Below are positions 58,707 to 64,000 of a DNA stretch of 64,000 nt, one piece after another. Source of the stretch: Polydactylus sextarius (Eukaryota; Chordata; Actinopteri; Polynemidae); the NCBI GenBank assembly GCA_016801845.1, contig CM028912.1, forward strand, positions 23,959,501-24,023,500. Direction: 5' to 3'. The translations under genes and the position numbers were made by a program. Each line of letters begins with the position of its first letter. The stretch's first letter is position 1. The notes under the pieces are model-generated. The model was not told the origin of the DNA and searched no databases. It saw only the letters and a list, made by a program, of their open reading frames with translations.

Positions 58707-59599
58707 CTGAAACAGGGAAAACACTAATTTACAAAAGTGTAAAATGAGTGAACAGTTTATTAGGCAGTTAACAATAAATGCAACTTAGCAACATTCTGAT
58801 GTAAAACTGATTCAGGACTCAGGCTGCTTTCACATCAGCAGTGGTATGCCGCTTTGGTCAAACACGGCCAACTGTGGTTGCGTTGTGCCCACTGCTGACA
58901 CAGAGGGTCGCTTGCTGATGATAGGTGAGGTTTTTGAAAACATGTCATGCCTGCGACCAATATTTTGGTGTGTGGTGATTTATACCTGGATAACCGAACA
59001 AAGAGGTGATGTGCTGCCAGATGACTTACTTCCTCCTACTATCTCCATACCAATGTAGGGAACAGTGGGACAGCTTAGGGAACTCACTGACAGGTAAAAT
59101 TAACCGCTCCCCCATTGTGTAGTTGTTTACACTACAATTTTTTTTGGTTGCATGAGTTCACGTCACATGTTTCGTAGTCAAAGTTGAACCAAGTTGATCT
59201 TTGACTGCGGCAAGCGGTAACGAGGTGGTGGTGTGGTTATGGACGTGGAAACGCAACACTTCCTGCACTGCTCCGCGACAGCGGCAAACTGCCCTGGCAC
59301 TGGGGAAATAATTGAAACCAAGGGGATTCAGCACACAGCAGTACGGCTACCCTGTGCAATGTGAAAACGCCTTCCTGCAGGTTGTTCTGTTGTTGAACTG
59401 TAATTAGATAAACTGACAGCTGAGGTGTTTCTATTACTTTTGTTTACCCCAAATAGGCTAAATAGCAGCAACACAAACATCATCCACTAAAAACAATAAC
59501 ACAGTTGGGCCTAAAACAAGCTCAACAAAAACTTTAGAAATAAAAATGTCACAGTAACAGCTGAACTCTAAACACCAGGGTGTTCTGGGTGCTAACCAG

Positions 59600-59975
59600 A
59601 TTCAAAAACAGCTTCTACCTCAGAGTCATGGGAAACTGACCTGTGAGGCCATCATGTACAAGACACAGTAACACCCTTACATCCTGTATTGTATAATCAC
59701 CAGCTGCTCTCTCACTTCCACATCTCAAAAGTCTTTGGAGAGAGTCACAAAGTCAGCGCATACATATACAGCAGCAGTTGCCTATGCCATGCAAAAAAAA
59801 AGGACAGCTTGCTACCTTCTGGGAGGTGTTATAGATTCATCCAGACCCACACTTCAAGACTGCTAAACAGTTATTACAAAAGTTGAAAAGTTCTAAACTG
59901 TAATATGTCAACCACAAGGGAATGCACTTGAATTTCTTTGTACACCTGTACAATGACAATAAAGGTATTTGATTT
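59600..59975 (+). mobile_element. LINE 3' end
   Basis: The sequence contains ACAGCTTCTACCTCAGAGTC, a reading KDSLLPSGRCYRFIQTHTSR followed by LLNSYY (typical last residues of a Rex1/L2-type ORF2), and the tail TACAATGACAATAAAGGTAT. It is 5'-truncated, as usual for LINE insertions. Confidence 0.65.
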
Positions 59976-60199
59976 AATTTAATCTGCACTATTAACATTG
60001 TGCAACAAATCCAAGTATAAATTGTTCTCATTGCATTGTATTATGATCCTGTGTTCAGTTTAGGTGAACTGATTATATTTTTATATCATATTTTTGTGTG
60101 TGAATGCAACATCTAGAAGATGACATAAGAAACCATTATAGACAGTAACAAGAAAATTGCCCTGCGTGACATTGTGAGAGTGATACAGTACGCTGTGTG

Positions 60200-60400
60200 T
60201 TGTCTGATCAAAAACTACAAAACCTATGAAAAAGTTGAATACCATGTCAACAGACTGAACTTGTGTCTTTAATTTAAATTTTGAGTGCTGTCTCTAGGTG
60301 AGATTACGCCAGGCCTGTAGAAGTTTGAAAAAGTCTAAAAATGTTTCCATCTTTTAAACCTAGTCCTATTCATTTTCAATGAGAAAATTCTTTGCAGTTT
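60200..60400 (+). repeat. Interspersed repeat (also at 4080-4290)
   Basis: CTGATCAAAAACTACAAAAC, CTATGAAAAAGTTGAAT and GTTTGAAAAAGTCTAAAAAT correspond in order to the copy at 4080-4290. Confidence 0.5.
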
Positions 60401-61120
60401 TTTGCAGCTAAAAACTATCAGCATAACGAGGGAGATGCACATTTTAATATATAATTTCCACGTTGCCATTAATGTTTGTTTAGTTAATGTTTTGTTATTT
60501 GCTCGTCTGTTTTTCATTGTGCTCAGTTTAAGAGACTCAGGCACCAACTACAGGGATTTGTATCATGTGACTAGAAACCAGGAAGTAAGTAAGAGAGCTG
60601 TAGAGAAGCGGTTGTTTTTTGTTTCATCTGCGACATCTGTATACATTTTATGTCTTTGTTAGCATCATGGGCGTGTATCAATTTGTTTTGTTGTTATATA
60701 CAATCGCAGATCATTATTTTTGTGACATTCCGTGAAGTTTGAAGTCACTATTATGACTCAGTTACTGGCCACTGCAAGTTTATGTGAGCGTTATAACAAA
60801 CAGAAAATGAGCAGAAACCTAAACCAGACAAATGTCTTCACAGTCTTGATGTCGAGAGGGAGTTTATCTGACTGTCTAGTTATGCACAGCACGTGTGATG
60901 AGGGCAGCACAACGTTAAAAAAAAGGAACAGCAGCATAACAGACATAGAGAGAAACAATGACAGCTGTGTGGCACCTGCACTCAAGGTTGCCATGGTGAT
61001 GGTGCCAGAGTGGCACAAGAGTGCCTACAGTAATAATACAAGTAAGAAAGTAATACAAGCACAATACAAAAACAGTAACAGTGCTTTGAACTGAACACTT
61101 TTGAGTTAATGCATAAATGC
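60401..61120. other. Non-coding or intronic stretch
   Basis: Short ORFs here have no recognised motif. It may be akap11 intron. Confidence 0.3.
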
Positions 61121-61178
61121 ATAGTTTTCAGTCACGTGACTACCTGGGATACCTAGCTGGCAAAAAAACACTGGCAGA

Positions 61179-61346
61179 ATGGCAACCGACAGCAACTGTT
61201 ATAGGAAAATGCAGTCCAGTGTTTTTCCATCCCTTCAAAGTACCATGAATCATATGAAACCAATGGTTAAAAAAAATCGTATACAGCACCAGCTGATGTT
61301 GAATATGAAGAATATTGATGAAGAATATTTTCATAATCAAAGCAAA
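61179..61346 (+). other. Orphan first-exon-like ORF
   Basis: An ATG at 61179 (context CAGAATGGC) opens 56 codons ending in EEYFHNQSK at CAAAG|GTGAGTGCC, a consensus 5' splice site. It is preceded by GTCACGTGAC near 61132. It has a gene-like first-exon layout but no family I recognise. The setting among DNA-transposon relics makes a transposon-derived exon likely. Confidence 0.25.
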
Positions 61347-61695
61347 GGTGAGTGCCATCTAGTAGTTAGCTACTTATCTGCCTATGTTATCGATAGGGTC
61401 TAAGTCTGGTGCACTTTAGCTAATATTTTTCAGATTTATTTTACATACTCAATTTGATTTTGATATACTTTATTGTAGATTTAGGTCCATAATACCCTGT
61501 GTGCACAATTATTAGGTTTATTATATTAATTATAAGTTGTATTTTGAGGATTACTACTGTGATCTGCAATCTTGTAAAACTACAGTGCTATTGGTCAATC
61601 CATAAATGTTAATAAACATTTAAAAAAAGCAAAATTAAGATTTTGGCTTTCTTAGGAGAATATCTAAATGTGCAAAAATATTGGGCAATTGTAAG

Positions 61696-62830
61696 TAGGA
61701 GTGTGCCAATACATCAATTATTAGATTCAACATGAAATTAATGTAATTACAATTATAAATGTTCAAAAACAATTGTTTTTCATAACTAAATGGCAGGAAC
61801 ACAATCACAGTGTGCAGCAGGAAAATTAAAACTGTGCCTGCTACCCGGACACCTTAAAGAACTCTTTCAGCAAATCAATACTTGCGTTAGTACCCTTTGA
61901 TGTAGTAATCTATGTATACTTCTGTGGTGCCCGTACTTTGACACAGATCATCACACACAGACAATCACAGACACATAGATTGCAACTTCTTCTTCTACTC
62001 TTTTTTTTTATTATTATTGGTAAATTTCCACCGGACAGAACATTAATCGCCAATTTGGATGGCGATTGTTGCCTGCCAGGATATCTGCCAGCTTGTTTTC
62101 AATTACAATCAATAATGAAAGTCTTACTAGTGCTAATGTTTGTTTGTGTGGTCCATGTTTCATACAAGGTAGTGATTATGCCACTGCCCCTCCCCTTCTG
62201 CTATATAGCCAAGATGGCGCTCATTTAGAGCGAGAAGTGTCCATCGTTCTACACTCAACTTTCTGACCGTTAGAAGGACACATCCGGGTATTGACAGTAC
62301 ATGTTGTCATACTTGTCAGTGTGAAGGCACTTGCGCACTAAAAATGGTTAATATGAGTATGGAAATATGAGATTTGAGACATGGCAATAGGTTACAGGAT
62401 GTGAGCTTCACTCATCAGGTTTAAAAGCTAGCGTTTGGAAGTATTTTGGTTATTATGAGGCATTGACAAAAAATGTGTAAAATTAAAATTAAATACAGTG
62501 GTAACACCAAAAAACATGCGTCAGCACCTCAGCACCCAATATGGATCATTTGGTGGTTTTACATCAATAAAAGATAATGGAGGTAAATTTGTTTGGTTAC
62601 TTAAATTAATGGAGCCTGCTAACAAATATACCTTGTTTATATATGTAGCTATACCTTGTTTATAATGTAGCTAAAAAAATCCTGAATGGAGAAAAAAGAT
62701 GAAAATCAATAGAATCGCTAATATCGTGATAATCATTGATTGAATTGAAAAATTGACTGAATAATGGAATCATAGCAACCTGAATTATAATTGAATACAA
62801 TCGTGAGGTGCCTTAGATGGCACACCCCTA
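61696..62830 (+). mobile_element. DNA transposon relic with TAGGxGTGTGCCA ends
   Basis: The left end TAGGAGTGTGCCAAT and right end, reverse complement TAGGGGTGTGCCATC, form terminal repeats. Subterminal AT-rich blocks resemble each other. Flanking 8-mers (ATTGTAAG and ATTATTAA) match only weakly. No transposase is recognised. The interior (about 61960-62280) differs in composition and may be an insertion. Confidence 0.55.
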
Positions 62831-63083
62831 ATTATTAATGCGCAGAAATATGCAGCGACAGTAAACAATCACATAGATTTTGCATGCAGTTCTTCTTGTT
62901 ATACTGACATGGTTTTTACAGTTACAGACATTTGCAGAACTGTTAGAGTGTCAAGAGCGTTTGATACAATGTCAGTTGTACAATGCAATTCTTGTAATTT
63001 TGCAACAACAAAGACAGGCTGTGAGGCTGTGGTCCGAACCGCGTTCCAGCTTCTTCGATAAATAAATAAATAAAAACAATAAT

Positions 63084-63118
63084 AATGAGTGTGTGTGTCA
63101 CAGACACACACACTCATT
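63084..63118. repeat. 16-bp perfect hairpin in CA/TG repeat
   Basis: AATGAGTGTGTGTGTC and GACACACACACTCATT flank a 3-base loop. It may have arisen within a microsatellite. Confidence 0.9.
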
Positions 63119-63606
63119 CACACTAACCCCCAACTCTCGCTCACTCTCGCCTCACCACCAGTTATGCCAGCCTTGGGCCTATCCATCTGGTTCATCAAGA
63201 GTCACTTTCATTTCATCTGTTCATAAAACCTTTGAAAAAAAACTGTCTTCAGATATGTCTTGACCCAAATTTGATGTTGTTACTTATGCGTCCTGTTCAG
63301 TTGAGGTCATGTTTTAGCAGTCTTTACATGGGCCTTGTCTCTGAACACTGATCACCTTGTAGTGCTGGACACTAAAGTGGGTTACATTTCTGGAATATGG
63401 CAGCACTGGGGGATAATGTTGTCAAATCTTTGGTCGTTAATTTGCAACTTTGCATTTTTCTAATTTGTATTTTTTTTCCCTTGTTTAATTTGTTTAATTA
63501 ATTTAATTTGCTTGGGACTTTTTGACCCATGTCTTGACTTGGGATTCCTCTCAAGATTTTTTGACTACTTAATTTTTTTAGTCTGTTAAATCTGAAAGCT
63601 GCCTAA

Positions 63607-64000
63607 TACCGTATTAACCCGAATATAAGACAACCGTGAATATAAGATGGCCACTTTTTCAAAAACACATTTTTAAAAAAATACTTCGCAAAAAGACAAA
63701 AGACAAAATGAATATTTTTTAAAATCATGTTTGTTCAATATCAAATAACAATTAAGTAAGTTGAAATAAATCATCAATGCAATAAAATGCTATGTTCCCA
63801 ATGCCCAATTTAAACACACTGCTGATTCTGGATACAACTGTACAAATAAACATCCTCACATTGCTTAAAATTTACAAGCCCCTACACAGGTCACCCTCAT
63901 ACACTGGACTGCAGTCAAAGAGTGAAGAGGTCTTTGCAGAGTTCAGAACAGGTACTTTTTTACATCATTAAGTGTGGCTTAAAGTATGTATGTCAGCTAT
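63607..64000 (+). mobile_element. Left end of a DNA repeat truncated by window edge
   Basis: ACCGTATTAACCCGAATATA followed by AGACAACC...GAATATAAGATGGCC resembles the ends of a fish MITE family with repeated AATATAAGAC motifs. The other end would lie beyond the window. Confidence 0.4.

Noticed and set aside
58443..58727. Plus-strand ORF over the akap11-like exon
   Set aside because: It is an antisense shadow. The minus frame has the splice acceptor and protein-like content.

Overview
The window looks like teleost fish nuclear DNA. It is AT-rich and intron-dominated, has very few long ORFs, many microsatellites, and a dense, old population of fish-type transposable elements. There is no bacterial-style operon, CRISPR array or rRNA operon, and I recognise no tRNA gene. 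Two host genes can be supported, both on the minus strand.

Host genes. (1) tnfsf11 (RANKL), a TNF-superfamily ligand. The start-codon and membrane-anchor exon is at 40695-40892. A 36-nt microexon is likely at 39221-39256. A stalk exon that opens the TNF-homology domain is at 36422-36553, and the terminal TNF-domain exon is at 35270-35706. Reading phases agree across the junctions I can test, but one internal exon between 36.6 and 39.2 kb is implied and not found. (2) A short terminal coding exon at 58524-58706, best explained as the 3' end of akap11. In mammals AKAP11 lies directly upstream of TNFSF11 in the same orientation, so this arrangement fits conserved synteny. The roughly 17 kb between them (41.2-58.5 kb) corresponds to the side on which the long-range RANKL enhancers lie in mammals.

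Layout. 0.1-0.2 kb: copy of a repeat seen again at 21.8 kb. 2.2-6.8 kb: a decayed exon-like fragment, Rex1-type LINE, Ty3/gypsy pol fragment, short interspersed repeat and two further LINE pieces. 7-15.7 kb: non-coding, with microsatellites, an AT-cored palindrome and a short inverted-repeat element. 15.9-16.8 kb: a decayed Harbinger DNA transposon with remnants of its Myb-like gene. 18.9-23.5 kb: nested relics (gypsy integrase/chromodomain, LINE-1, an unassigned DNA repeat, Rex1-type LINE). 23.5-35.2 kb: non-coding, with LINE tails, a MITE, and a repeat carrying a perfect oestrogen-response-element palindrome. 35.3-41.2 kb: tnfsf11. 41.2-58.5 kb: intergenic, with a MITE, LINE fragments, a 190-bp AT repeat and two hAT-like elements with near-matching 8-bp target duplications. 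58.5-64 kb: akap11 terminal exon, then a LINE 3' end and DNA-transposon relics.

I see no clearly new multi-gene system. The most useful observations are the tnfsf11 exon structure including its microexon, the akap11-tnfsf11 linkage, the ERE-bearing repeat 3' of tnfsf11, several near-perfect hairpins, and three orphan exon-like ORFs.
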